Source: Cryptomeria japonica
Taxonomy: Eukaryota; Streptophyta; Pinopsida; Cupressales; Cupressaceae
Reading direction: 5' to 3'
NCBI RefSeq assembly: GCF_030272615.1
Contig: NC_081407.1
Location: 137,460,897-137,524,896 of the forward strand
Length of the DNA: 64,000 bases
Shown here: positions 1 to 10,260 of the stretch, piece by piece
Position numbering within the stretch: position 1 is the stretch's first letter
How the letters are laid out: every line of letters begins with the position of its first letter
Program-made: the position numbers and the translations under genes
The notes under the pieces: generated by a model
What the model saw: the letters and a program-made list of their open reading frames with translations, nothing else
What the model was told of the DNA's origin: nothing
The model's database searches: none

Positions 1-7
1 CTTTGTT

Positions 8-235
8 CTAACTTCTTGTGTCCTTGATGTGCAGGATGACTGTTGTACCTCGCCTTGGAATGCTGGAATGGAAGAGGTCGCCCTTGATGACGTTAGTCCA
101 AAGAAGGTCGTCCTTGTCGATGCTAGGCTGGAGGAGGTCGCCCTTGTCCTTGCTAGGCTGGATTGAAGAAGGTCGTCCTTGTCCTTGCTTGATTGTCCTT
201 GATCTGGCTTGATTTTCCAACTCCGGGATCTCCAT
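8..235 (-). CDS. Repeat-rich ORF at the start-codon position of unit A
   Basis: The minus-strand ATG at 235 sits about 540 bp downstream of the unit A TATA box, the same place where units B and C start their long protein. Its context (TAG, short spacer, CAAATGG) matches unit C. The predicted peptide starts MEIPELENQ and is unlike the B and C proteins. It carries an imperfect repeat of the type DKGDLLQPSIDKDDLL, encoded by about 30-bp tandem DNA copies between 60 and 202. A stop ends it at 8. It could be the start of a different exon, a degraded gene, or chance coding in a tandem repeat. No function can be assigned. Confidence 0.35.
   Translation of the reverse strand: MEIPELENQARSRTIKQGQGRPSSIQPSKDKGDLLQPSIDKDDLLWTNVIKGDLFHSSIPRRGTTVILHIKDTRS
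60..202. repeat. About 30-bp tandem repeat
   Basis: Four to five imperfect copies of a sequence of the type GGTCGCCCTTGTCCTTGCTA follow one another, with alternation between GGTCGCCCTTG and GGTCGTCCTTG. The repeat lies in the internal part of unit A. Confidence 0.8.
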
Positions 236-242
236 TTGATGC

Positions 243-265
243 CTACACAACATTTCAAAATTAGT
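243..265 (-). promoter_or_regulatory. Leader 3' splice site, unit A
   Basis: On the minus strand a branch-point-like ACTAAT (260-265) is followed about 17 bases later by TGTAG (acceptor TAG at 243-245) and then, after a few bases, by ATGG at 235. Units B and C have the same order with CTAAC and TAG, so the arrangement is shared by three copies. Confidence 0.5.
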
Positions 266-776
266 AATATATCTTGAAATCTAAAAATTAAACTTTAAAA
301 GGAAGATTCAAGATTTTAATTAGGAAACTTCATGATAAATCTTGAGTTATCATTTCCTAATTTAGGATTTTCAAAGCAAAATTTAAATCTTCAAAAATGG
401 TGCCAAGGTGATTACGCCATACCTCCACTTGGGAATTAATTCTAAAGATGATGTAAAAATAGATGAATTTTGCTAGGCAAAATGTAGATCAAGACTCCCT
501 TTAGCAAAATGCGCCCCCTTTAGCCTGGAAAAGAACTCCATCTTCCACTAGCTTCTTCAAGATCTGGAAATTCGCCTTCAAATACCTTCAAAACATCTGG
601 AATTTATCCTCCAATCTAGCAAGAAATACGCCTCTCCAATAGCCTTCAAGATGAATTTCGCCCTGCTTAGTCTCCACTCCTGGTAGAATTCGCTCCTCAA
701 ATTGCTCTTCCAAATCGCACTTGAAATGATGAGTGAATGATTTGAATAATGAAAAACATGCCTCAAAGTACCCTCC

Positions 777-866
777 TTATATAAGCGCTCACCTCTTTAA
801 TTACCTCTAGGCCGACTTGAAAATAAGGCAAATAATAACAAAAAATTAAAATAAAAGGAGGCCGAC
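777..866 (-). promoter_or_regulatory. First promoter of unit A: TATA box with two GCCGAC sites
   Basis: A TATATAA-type box lies at 777-784 on the minus strand. Two copies of GCCGAC (811-816 and 861-866, plus-strand reading, each followed by TT) lie about 27 and 77 bp upstream. GCCGAC matches the RCCGAC core of the plant DRE/CRT element bound by DREB/CBF factors. The same pairing of sites and TATA box is seen in the other units. Confidence 0.6.
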
Positions 867-1118
867 TTTTGTATAAATATAAAAATAAAACCCAAGCGTT
901 CTCCCTCTTATTTAATTAAATTAATAATTAATTAATTAAATGCCTTCGTAATTAATGATTTTTAAAAGGCTAAATCAATCAATTAAATGCCTTGTGCGCA
1001 CCCATTAAATGCCAATTTTAATTAAAAATATCAAGGTTCATCGAAATTTAGCATTTAATGCAATTTGAAAATGATGTTGGCGCCTAGACATGGGAAGAAT
1101 AATGAATATTAACCTCAT

Positions 1119-2232
1119 TGCTCTGGTCCCTGGCAGAGGGACAGGAGCGCTTTAGCATTCTAGACCTCACACTTCTTGTTTTTTACGTCCAAGACCTCAT
1201 TTTTGACGTCCAAGATGGCATTTTTACTTAGAATTTCGAGTTCAATTTATTCGATCTTTGAAATGAGTGCACTTTAAAGCATTTTCGCCCTGGTCCCTTG
1301 GTGAGGGACAGGAGCTATTTTGCAAATCCAAGCTTATCCGTCCTTTGTTAGCCTTCCAAATTATATTCAATGGATAAATCATGTTTTCCTTGGTCTCTTC
1401 AAATCATAAAATTGTCTTGATCCTGCAAGAACAGTGCAAATTTGAAATTCAAGCTCCGGTCCTTCAGTGAGGGACAGGAGCGAATTTGCAATTACAAGCC
1501 AATTCGTCCTTTGCTAGCTTCGAAAATTATCTTCAACGGATTGATCACGTCTTCCTTCACCCACCTCAAACGTAAAACTTGTTTTTCTCTTGCCTGAATC
1601 TTGTCTTGAGGGAAAATCGCTCTGGTCCCTTGGAGAGGGACAGGAGCGAACTTGTTACTTAGGCCGATTTTCTTCATTGTGGCATACTTAAGTTATATTC
1701 AACGGGCAAAACATACTTCCCTTGAGCTCCTCAAATCGGGAAACCACTTAAATCTTGCAAGGATAATGCGAAATTGGAATTCAAGCTCCGGTCCTTCAGT
1801 GAGGGACAGGAGCGATTTTTGCTCTCAGGGCCAAATCTTTACAATTTTCATCAAAAAATGTCTTGGCTAAGGAAGATATCATCTTACTTCATGCTATGAA
1901 TAAAAGTTAATGTCCAAAAAAGGTCTAAAATTGTGCATATAAAGAAAAGCGCTCTAGTTCTTCAGTGAGGGACAGGAGCGAATTTGACTTTCTAGGCAAA
2001 AACTTCATCATTTCATTGTTTTTGATCAAGTCTGGATGCTCTATCATGCTCATTTCGTCCTCCATCATGCGTTTGATGTCTCAATTTGTCCAAACAAGGT
2101 CAGGAATGACTCCACTAAGCTTTTTCGCTCTGGACCCTTGGTGAGGGACATGAGCGATTCGCCTTGGACCCTTCGAGAGGGACAGGAGCGAAATTCGCTC
2201 TGGGTCCTCAGTGAAGGACAGGAGCGAAATTT
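1119..2232 (-). repeat. Hairpin array of unit A
   Basis: About nine copies of a short inverted repeat occur at roughly 1119, 1279, 1454, 1619, 1786, 1950 and three back to back at 2127-2232. The typical form is GCTC-TG-GTCCC, a short loop, then GGGAC-AG-GAGC. The outer arm (GCTC/GAGC), the small internal loop (TG/AG) and the inner arm (GTCCC/GGGAC) are the same architecture as in unit C, but the inner arm has a different sequence. Copies are spaced about 165-175 bp until the last three. Confidence 0.85.
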
Positions 2233-2411
2233 GACTTTTTGAACTCTCTCTCAGGATAATTTTTATGGAGTATAAGTGACATTTCCTTCTATGTTTCTTC
2301 TTTCTTATACTTTAAGTTATATTCCATATATACTTTCAGGATGTTTGAGAGTGGTTTCAGACCTCCAGGAGTTATATTGCAAAATCTAGTTTTTTGAGGT
2401 TTTTCAGTTTC

Positions 2412-2538
2412 GAGACTCAGTCAAATTCAGGATCAGGACATTCCAGACTTAGCCAAATTTCAGGATCAGGACTTTCAGACTTAGCCAAATTTCAGGATCA
2501 GGACTTTCAGACTTAGCCAAATTTCAGGATCAGGACAT
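2412..2538. repeat. 33-bp tandem repeat, four copies
   Basis: Four head-to-tail copies of a unit containing GACTTAGCCAAATTTCAGG and ending GATCAGGAC lie between the hairpin array and the unit A terminus. Three copies are nearly identical, so the expansion is recent. Confidence 0.9.
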
Positions 2539-2655
2539 CACTCAAGCCGGACTTGCTATCCTATTGATCTCCCCGACAACACTCAAAATGCAAAGGCTAG
2601 CTAACAAAACCCTAAAAGACCTAAAAAAAAAAAACCCTAAAAAGCAAAAAGCAAG

Positions 2656-2698
2656 GGTCCCCATTTGCAATGGGGCGATGTGTGAAATGGTCACAACA
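2656..2698 (-). repeat. 5' terminal hairpins of unit A
   Basis: The last 43 bp hold the hairpin CCCCATTTGCAATGGGG (2659-2675) and then GATGTGTGAAATGGTCACAACA-type DNA in which TGTGA and TCACA can pair. The same end is found in units B, C, D, E and F. Confidence 0.85.
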
Positions 2699-2705
2699 CT
2701 ACCCA

Positions 2706-2951
2706 AATCCCCACACGGAGACCGAGAGAGCGCGGGAGGCCAAAGACGAGATCACAAAGGAAATGGCCGCACAAGGACAGAACAGCAACCAGACAGCAAG
2801 TCCACCACGGACGAGGGGAGAAGAGGAAATCTTACGGCAAATATTGCAGGTAGAGGTACCCATGAGAATTCAAGACCTCCTGGAGACCATGCCGCAACTA
2901 TAAACGGCTATCTTAAACTCTGTACCCCCACAAGTAAAAACGAGGGAGGTC
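2706..2951 (+). pseudogene. Gag C-terminal remnant of Ty3 element 1
   Basis: Only the tail of gag is left. The peptide contains EEILRQILQVEVPMRIQDLL, which resembles the linker found between gag and protease in plant Athila/Tat-like elements. It is cut on the left by unit A. A TAA stop near 2901 interrupts the frame, which otherwise runs on into protease. No zinc knuckle is visible. Just after it, a duplicated 35-bp segment (about 2944-3010) encodes the repeated peptide REVVSPTIDP / REVVSPTVDP. Confidence 0.6.
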
Positions 2952-3518
2952 GTGAGCCCCACAATCGACCCCGTGTTTAGGGAGGTCGTGAGCCCCACGG
3001 TCGACCCCATGTTGTTGGTAGTCAACAGCAGGCGCCTCCCGGCGATGGTAGAAATGGGTATACTGGGGACTACCTTGACAGACACTATTGTGGACGGAGG
3101 GTCAGGAGTAAATGTACTCCCAAAAGCGACATGGAAAAAATTGGGAAAGCCAACGTTGTGGCCCCCTACGTTCAACCTGCTAGGGGCAGACCAACACGGG
3201 ATTAAACCCCTTGGTACCCTCATGGGCCAGCAGGTGATGGTTGGCACGCAGCCATTCGTGCTAGATTTTGTAGTAATCCCCCTGAAGCAGAAAGGATATG
3301 ACGCCATTCTCGGGCGTGGGTGGCTCATTGCAGCAAAAGCGAACCATAACTGGAAGCAGAATACCCTTTCTTTGGAAAACGTCGGGAGGAAGTACGTGAT
3401 CGATCTCCGTACGCAGATGGTGAGTGAGGAGTTAGCCTCCTCCGACTCGGAATCTGAGAGAGACCAGTTAGCAGAGGGTGGAGATGCCGCATGGAGCCTA
3501 GTGACGAAGGGGTGTTAG
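2952..3518 (+). pseudogene. Aspartic protease of Ty3 element 1
   Basis: The protease of an LTR retrotransposon matures the gag-pol polyprotein inside the virus-like particle. The active-site region reads TDTIVDGGSGVNVLP, where DGG replaces the usual DTG/DSG, a change tolerated in some plant Ty3 families. A second strand motif, DAILGRGWL, lies near 3300. The frame is in phase with the gag remnant but ends at a TAG at 3516-3518, and RT follows in another frame 60 bp on, so at least one frameshift separates them. There is no ATG; the frame is open from about 2904. Confidence 0.85.
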
Positions 3519-3577
3519 AACTGGAGGCATGCTCAGTGGACGACAGGGACTCTTTGAATGGCCTCTTCCATTGACAA

Positions 3578-5857
3578 ATGGGAAATTATGAACTATTTAC
3601 ACCGTCGTGCAATGTATTGAGCATCGAAGAAGAACCAGATATATTTCCCCCTGAATATGGCGAGTACAAGGAAGGGGAGGCATTAGTGAATGAGACGCCG
3701 GCACACCAATTCCCGAAGGGGGAGCCCATTAAATATGAGGAAGCCAATTTAAAGGAAACAAATCTCGGGGAGACGAGTGACCCCAAGATCATCCTTGTCG
3801 GAGACGACTGGAATCCAGTGCTAAAGGCTGCAGCCTTCAAAATTTTCCTTGAATACAAGGATGTCTTTGCATGGACATACAAGGACTTGAAGGGCGTGCC
3901 CCCAGAATTATGTGTACACCGAATAACATTGGTACCGGGAGCCCAGCCGGTGAGGAAGCGGCCTTACCGAATGAACAAAAATTATGCTGCACGGGTGAAC
4001 GACGAAATTGAGCGGATGTTGGAAGCGGGCATAATCTTCAAAGTGCAGACAAGCGAATGGGTGTCTCCCATTGTGATTTCCCTCAAGAAAGAGGCCAATC
4101 AGATCCAGATCTGTGTAGACTTCCGGTGCCTGAACGTTGTCACTATTAAAGACCCGTTTCCCATACCCTTCACCGACAGCATCTTGGAGGAAGTAGCTGG
4201 ACATGAAATCTATTCCTTCATGGATGGGTTCTCTGGGTACAACCAGATATCCATCGCAGAGGAAGATAAGTTGAAAACAACCTTCGTGGTGGAGGACGGT
4301 GTGTACGCATACAACCGAATGCCCTTCGGTCTATGCAATGCACCTGCCACCTTTCAGCGCATCATCTTGCACATCTTCGACAAGACGTCGGTGGGGAACT
4401 TCAAAGCCTTCCTAGATGATTGGTCTATTTACAGCGAACAGGACATCCACTTAAAAACTCTCGGGGAGTGCCTGGAGAGATGTCGGAGGGCACGGTTGGC
4501 CCTCAACCCGAAGAAATGTAGATTCATGGTACCACAGGGAAGATTGTTGGGACACATTGTGTGTAAAGAGGGATTGAAAACGGACCCAGACAAGATTCGA
4601 GTAATAGTAGAAATGGAACCTCCTATGGACGTCATGGGGATAAAATCCTTCCTTGGTCATGTGGGGTACTACAGGAGGTTCATCAAGAACTTCGCTAAGG
4701 TGTCCCACCCGTTGGATAAGTTGACACGGAAAGGGGAACCATACATTTGGGCAAAGCCACAGAGCAAGGCCTTTGAAGAGCTGAAGACAAGGTTGATGGG
4801 AGCACCCATACTGGCATACCCGAATTGGGATAAGGAATTCCACATTCACGTGGATGCCTCAAACTATGCCATCGAGGCTACATTAGCCCAAGTAGGAGGA
4901 CACAGGTTGGACCACCCCATTTACTTTGCCAGCAGGTTGCTCTCGAAGGCGGAAAAGAACTACAGTACCACAGAACATGAAGCCCTTGGTATGGTCTATG
5001 CCGTATAGAAATTCCGTCATTACCTCCTAGCCACACCATTCACATTTTACGTAGACCACCAGGCACTCATGTACTTGGTAAACAAGCCTATTATCCAAGG
5101 GAGGATAAGCCGTTGGCTATTGCTACTACAGGAGTTCACATTTTTAATTGTGGTAAGACCAGGGCGAAGCCATGTCATAGCCGACCAGCTGTCCCGGATT
5201 AAGTCGGGGGAACCTCCAGAGGGAGTAAATGATGATTTTCCGGATGCAAACTTGTTCCAAATAGCCGTACTCCCTTCGTGGTACAGGAAGATTGGAGAGT
5301 ACCTATCGACGTCCCGATTTCCGGAGGGTATGCCTCCAGGGGAACGAAGAAAGCTCGTATTAAGGAGTAGGACTTTTTCGCTCATCAACAGGTTACTCTA
5401 CAAAATGGGGTCGGGCCAGGTATTAAGGCGTTGTGTCATGGAGGAAGAAGTCTCGAGCGTGTTAAGGGAGGCACACGAAGGACCCGTAGGTGGACATATG
5501 GGCCCAAACGCTACAGCCCGCAAGGTGCTTCTTGCAAGACTGTGGTGGCCAACGGTACATCACGACACCAAGGAATGGGTCATGGGGTGCGACACTTGCC
5601 AACGGGGGGGCAAACCTCTGAAGCGGGACTTCATGCCCCTCAACCCGTCACACGCACAGGAACTCTTTGAACGATGGGGACTCGACTTTGTGGGTCCTCT
5701 TAAGGCCAGCCGCACACGACGATGCCAGTACATTGTAGTTGCGACAGAATACTTGACCAAGTGGGTGGAGGCAAGGGCTCTCCCGGATAATTCGGCAGTA
5801 AGCACGGCGAAATTTATTTACGAACAAATCATTACGCGATATGGTATACCTATTTAG
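3578..5857 (+). pseudogene. Pol of Ty3 element 1: RT, RNase H and integrase N-terminal half
   Basis: The segment encodes reverse transcriptase, RNase H and the start of integrase in one frame. RT shows CVDFRCLNVVTIKDPFP, FMDGFSGYNQISIAEEDK, YNRMPFGLCNAPATFQR and the catalytic FLDD near 4409-4420. RNase H shows FHIHVDASNYA and YFASRLLSKAEKNYSTTEHE. An in-frame TAG at 5006-5008 cuts RNase H, after which the same frame continues with FYVDHQALMYL. Integrase then gives the zinc-binding region ending CDTCQRGGK and the first catalytic Asp in WGLDFVGP. A TAG at 5855-5857 stops the frame just before the second catalytic Asp. The domain order RT-RNase H-integrase is that of Ty3/gypsy. Confidence 0.93.
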
Positions 5858-6574
5858 TTGACCAGTGACCGGGGGGGCCACTTCGTGAACCGTCATACGG
5901 CTGTTGACATCAGAGTTGAAGATTTTTCACTCATTATCGAGCCCGTACTATCCACGTGCCAATGGCCAGGCGGAGGCCACAAACAAAATAGTGGTATCGG
6001 TAATTTACAAGTCCTGCGGGGTAGAAAAGGAAGATTGGGAAGAGAGGTTACCCTCTGTACTATGGGCCTACAGAACGACTTACAAAGTGACCATGGGTCA
6101 GACTCCGTTTCAACTCATGTACGGGCAGGAAGCGGTGGTGCCAGCGGAATTCATGGTGCCAAGCCTTCGCATTGCAGTAGAGAACAAACTCGAGGATATG
6201 GAGAGCCTGAGGGAGAGACTGTATGCCTTAAGTAAGTTGGACGAAAAAAGAATGCTGGCACAATGGGCCACAGAGACAGCCCAGCAAAGATGAAAGGTGT
6301 GGCATGACAAGCACCTGCGGCGAATGAAGTTTACTCCCGGACAGCTAGTGTTGAACATCAACGGGAAGAACGAATCAAACCTGGGAAATTCAAAGTGCGA
6401 TGGCTAGGGCCCTTCAAGATACGCGAGGTCAATACGAATGGGGCGATTAAGTTGTGGATGTTGGACGGGAAGGAGGTGCTAGACGCCATCAATGGATCGA
6501 AATTAAAGATTTATCACGAACGGAGGGAACCTGGCCCCCGTAGTCTGGATGTTTGTCAGTCTAGTATAAGATAG
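5858..6574 (+). pseudogene. Integrase C-terminal part of Ty3 element 1, frameshifted
   Basis: The catalytic core continues with SDRGGHFVN (second Asp) in the upstream frame. After a frameshift between about 5890 and 5905 the reading goes on with SSPYYPRANGQAEATNKIV, which carries the third catalytic residue Glu, and GQTPFQLMYGQEAVVPAE. A stop follows TAQQR near 6293, and another frameshift near 6380 is needed to read PGKFKVRWLGPF and the final stretch to the stop at 6572-6574. Two frameshifts and at least two stops make it non-functional. A run of A follows directly. Confidence 0.88.
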
Positions 6575-7009
6575 AAAAAAAAAAAAAAAGGTACGGTTGA
6601 CCGTACCGTACGGCAAAAAGAACCAAAAAAAAAAGTGGGTCCACCATATGGTGGAACCACCGAAGGTGGTCACCCACACACCGCACACCCAGCGTAAACC
6701 CCCGCGCAAGGCAAACAAGGAAACACAAAACCCCCGCACAACGCACAGCAAGAAAAAAGAAGCACGCTGCACAGCAAGGAAAAAGAAACACGTCGCACCA
6801 GCATAAAGAAAACCACGCAGCCGGCATAAAGGAACACCAGGCAGGCCACGCACAGGGGAGAAGGAAAAGGAACAAAAAGAAGGCGAAGGAAACCCCCAGC
6901 AGCCCGCACAGCAGTAGCCATACACAACAAAGAAGGCCGTTACGAAGGTGTCCTACGACCGTAGGATTTTTAGCCGGAAATCAGTTATACCAAGTTATAC
7001 CAGAAATTA
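6575..7009 (+). other. Spacer between pol and extra ORF with four perfect palindromes
   Basis: This A- and C-rich spacer contains GGTACGGTTGACCGTACC (about 6590-6607), TCCACCATATGGTGGA (about 6639-6654), ACCACCGAAGGTGGT (about 6655-6670) and TCCTACGACCGTAGGA (about 6950-6965). It has no convincing coding potential. Its position between pol and a downstream gene makes a role in expressing that gene conceivable, for example through a promoter or splice acceptor, but none is proven by sequence. Confidence 0.6.
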
Positions 7010-9510
7010 ATGGATTCAGCAGGGAAACGAAGTTGGAAAAAACAAGTGCAGGCTTCCTCCAGTAGCAGCCAAAGGGATAGCAATATCAGGGTTTTAGCGT
7101 CAAGAGTACGTGTTGCGAGCGGCACCATGGATGCCAGCGCCCGACAAAAGCAAAAACAGAAGGCACCACAAGCTGCCATAAGTGCGAAAAACACATTGAC
7201 GCCCCAGAACATCACCTTTGAAGGCTTGAATGGGTCGGAATGCCGGAAATGGTGGCAGGACACTCCCGCGGATGATCTGGTGAAGCGAAACCTCCGAAAG
7301 GTGGAAGTGGAGTGGGCTGTTCGGATGCCCGTGTTTCCTATCCGCGAGTATGAGGGTGCCCTACGGTTCATGGTAGACACCTTCGACAGGCACACATGCA
7401 CCAGCACTTTCGAATACCTCGGGAGGGATGTTACCGTATCTTTCAAAGCAGGGGACTTCACGAGGGTATTCGGCATCCCAGGCAGACAGGGCAAGAAAAT
7501 AGAACTGAAGGCTAAAAAGATGAAACGAGAAGAGGAGCGGTGGATTAAATTAATCTCCAGGAACCGACAGCAGAGTTGGACAACGTGGCTAGTGCCACGA
7601 AGGGTCGAGGAATCCATAAGACTTTGGTTGCGGAGGGCCACTGGAGATGCACTATGGATGTCATCAAGAGCAGATTGACAGGGTCAAGTAGGGCGTCGGA
7701 CATCACCCTCCCTCAGATTATGCCGATGAACGGGTTGATGAATGGCATCGTGTATGATTGGGCCACATTACTCGCAAAGCGCATGTATGAGTTTTTGACG
7801 CTGCAGCATCGCACATTCTATATGCCTCACTACGCTATAGGGTTGTTCCTGGAGGCCACGTGGGAAGCAGTGCCCGAGGAAGAGTTGGAGATACGACCAC
7901 AGGGACCGTTGACAGCACACTTGGACATTGGGCACTCTTCCGCGAAGCGGAAAAGGGCGGTAGATACGGCCTCGGCTTCAGGGGAGCCTGACAGCGGGAG
8001 GGATTCCAGTAGCACAGAGGAATCAAAAACGGAAGAGGGCGATAGCAGCCGAGCGACGGAGGAGCCGGTACGAGTCATGTTTGCCCCACCCCTGCTACCG
8101 ATGGGCATGCCTGTGCCATCATTTGGAGTGGGCGGCCCCTGTATTCCGGCCTTCAGGTAGAGCCGTACGCCTGTTACACTTGGTCCCCTCTAGCACGAGC
8201 ACCAGGGAGCATCACCGGGCCCAACCACAGCGGCACTTACCGAGGACATGGCAGAGTCAGGGACAGAGGAGTCACCGCATCGAGTAGTGGTCACTGAGGA
8301 GCAGGGGCTGACGGAGGTGGTGGATACCGAGCCTCAGGTGCGGTTGGACGTCGTGAGTAGTGACGCAGTGGTGACTATTTCCACTTCCTTGTTGGAGGAG
8401 TCGATGACTGCGAACCATCCCCCAGTCGTAGAGATGCATGCCGACCTCGTGGCTATGCAAAGCTAGCTCACACAGCGGTTTCAGATGACACTGGCACAAC
8501 CAGAGGGAGCTGTTGTATTCTCACCGTGTCGAGAGACTAGAGCAGAGGTAGTAGACTTGGATGACTCATCAGGAGAGGCACATGGACTCACAGTTGGGAA
8601 CGAGGCAGAGGAGGTCGCCTCTGCTGGGCAAGCGCCCGGAGATGGTACACCTTCGGTGGCAGAGGAGGTACCTTCACAGTAGGATGTCGTTGCGTCCGTT
8701 CCACCAGAGACTTCACAGCCTTCAGCACAGACGGGGGAGGATATTGAGACCTATCTAGCTGACATGGCTAATATGGTGACGAGGGGTAGGCGGGTGCTGG
8801 CCGCTGCCCAGACGCAAGCATTGCAGCAGGTGGTGGTGGAGCTACAGCAGGTCTTACAGTTTATGCGAGTGGGCTGCCCGGCAGCCTTTGCTACCTGCTT
8901 TGAGTCTCAGGGGTGGCTGACTACGGAGACAGAGGAGGTGCTCCAGGCTTGGAGGCTGCATCAGCCCGTTGTGGAGAGTCGGGTGACAGCAGTTGTCCGC
9001 GAGATCGAGCAGGTCTACCAGGATGCCTATTATACATTGAGGCGTACACAGCAGGAGTCTGCAGTCAGGGAGGCTACACGAGTAGTGTTGGAGAAGGAGG
9101 TGGCCAGTCAGCAGGCCTCATGGGCAGCCGAGAGGGCACAGTTGTTGGCACAGCTTGAGGTGGCCCGCGCAAAGTCGGCTGAGACCCGGGCAGAGACAGT
9201 CGAGGTAGAGATTCGTCTGGCACCTGAGCAACGTATGAGCAGCCACGTGCAGCAGGAGTTGGATGTCGTCAGTACCGAGAGGAGTCTGTTGCAGACTCGG
9301 TTGGTCTGCGCAACAGAGGCAGCGAATACAAAAGAGGAGTTGCTGGAAGCCGCACACATGGTGAAGACAGCTTTGGAGAAAGTATTGGTGGCAGAGCGAG
9401 ATGTGACTGTACGCACTCAGCAGGTGTATGAGCTCCGTGCCCGTTTGGCGGCCCAAACATCGGCATCTCAGCCTTCTGTTACAGGGACGCTTCCTCAGCC
9501 CCCTCCCTAG
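7010..9510 (+). pseudogene. Extra gene after pol in Ty3 element 1 (unknown, coiled coil)
   Basis: An ATG at 7010 starts a frame of 222 residues with a basic Ser-rich N-terminus and a globular part containing NITFEGLNGSECRKWW and DFTRVFGIPGRQGKK. After a frameshift between about 7570 and 7680 one frame runs to 9510, broken only by stops near 8158, 8191, 8464 and 8680. It gives an acidic, Ser/Thr-rich middle and a C-terminal part (8764-9510, 248 residues) rich in Ala, Glu, Gln and Arg with heptad-like spacing, a clear coiled coil. The ancestral product would be about 830 residues. Plant Athila-type elements often carry an additional gene at this place, sometimes called env-like. I see no signal peptide or membrane segment, so the env label is not supported. 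Confidence 0.7.
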
Positions 9511-9581
9511 TTTTTCTGATATGTATATAGTCTAGGTTGCATAATCTCCATTTTTGTTGTAAGTCGCCTGGAGACGACTTT

Positions 9582-9800
9582 TATTTTGGGGGGAATGATG
9601 TTAGCCGCATTATTGTATACGGGAATACGACTAGTTAATTAAGTTGTAATTGGGTTTGTTAGTTGGTAGCCGAGCGGTGGTAGTTGCGGTACGACGGTTG
9701 GCACTCACACCCCCTCGATATCTTTATATACTTCAGAATGTAACTTGCAACACACAATTATGAATGGAATAATATCTCTTATACTTGTCTGATATCTATG
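9582..9800 (+). repeat. Polypurine tract and start of the 3' LTR of Ty3 element 1
   Basis: The tract TATTTTGGGGGGAA (9582-9595) is followed by TGATGTTAGCC, a TG start expected for an LTR (start at 9596 or 9599). A TATA box, TTTATATA, lies at 9723-9730, and AATAATATC-type polyadenylation-like DNA follows near 9768. The 3' end of the LTR cannot be placed; the sequence passes into other repeats after about 9800. Confidence 0.7.
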
Positions 9801-9863
9801 GCGTTATTATTCTGCATTACGTGCTTTATGTTTTAAGTTATTCACCCAAGAGGGCAAAAACTA

Positions 9864-9960
9864 TTGTATCTTGCCTTGAAAAAATGATTTTCAGTGTTTG
9901 CAAGTCCATTGTATCTTGCCTTGAAAAAGTGATTTTCAGTGTTTGCAAGTCCATAGTTTC
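9864..9960. repeat. 45-bp tandem duplication
   Basis: Two nearly identical copies of a 45-bp sequence containing TCTTGCCTTGAAAAA and TTTTCAGTGTTTGCAAGTCC occur at about 9864-9908 and 9909-9953, with the start of a third. Confidence 0.85.
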
Positions 9961-10049
9961 TTGCCCTAAGGTTGTGCGCCTTAGTCTTCCAAGTCAAAAT
10001 CAAAAGCAGTCAGCTTCCTTGGCCTTGAGCCTAAAACTTTGTAACTTGC

Positions 10050-10260
10050 TTTCATATAGTGGGATAGTTCTCACCGTAGTTTTTCCCTCTTTGGGTTTTC
10101 CACATAGGTGTTCATGTGTGATTGCTCTTTTGATTTCCAGTTCTTTACTTCTGCACATATTGTAATTGGAATGAATGGTAACTAAATGGTTAAATTGGCT
10201 AAGTATTAATATATGCCGATTCACCTCCCCCCCCCCCCTCCCAACATCCGGAAGTATTTG
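10050..10260 (+). repeat. Copia-type LTR tail fragment
   Basis: The order CTCACCGTAGTTTTTCCC, TGGGTTTTCC, TGTGATTGCTCTTTTG and a C-run (CCCCCCCCCC near 10226) matches the last 230 bp of the copia-type solo LTR at 45926-48348. It is a diverged fragment; no coding DNA goes with it. Confidence 0.65.

Larger units (their letters stand above)
1..2698 (-). mobile_element. Giant TG/CA unit A, 5' part (minus strand)
   Basis: This is the 5' end of one copy of a repeated unit that recurs six or more times in the window. Read on the minus strand it begins TGTTGTGACC at 2698, directly abutting the gag remnant of a Ty3 element, so it inserted into that element. It then holds a terminal hairpin, a 33-bp tandem repeat, an array of short hairpins, two GCCGAC sites, a TATA box and a leader with a splice acceptor. 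The 3' half lies outside the window to the left. The base pairs just outside the terminus are CTACC, the expected target duplication, which cannot be checked because the other end is missing. Confidence 0.85.
2699..9800 (+). mobile_element. Ty3/gypsy element 1, 5'-truncated, with extra gene after pol
   Basis: The order is a gag remnant, aspartic protease, reverse transcriptase, RNase H, integrase, a spacer with palindromes, a long extra ORF, a polypurine tract and the beginning of a 3' LTR. Protein similarity (YNRMPFGLCNAP in RT, KWVEARAL and SDRGGHF in integrase) places it among plant non-chromovirus Ty3 elements, nearest to the Athila/Tat group by my reading. Its 5' LTR and most of gag are absent: the element begins exactly at the terminus of unit A, so these parts are either beyond the left edge or lost. 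In-frame stops and frameshifts show it is dead. It is more GC-rich than its surroundings. Confidence 0.9.

Noticed and set aside
6503-6930. Minus-strand open frames rich in Phe, Cys and Val
   Set aside because: They are the reverse reading of an A- and C-rich spacer and 3' pol DNA.
9864-10165. Open frame of 126 residues with a duplicated segment
   Set aside because: The duplication is in the DNA and the frame passes into a copia LTR tail.
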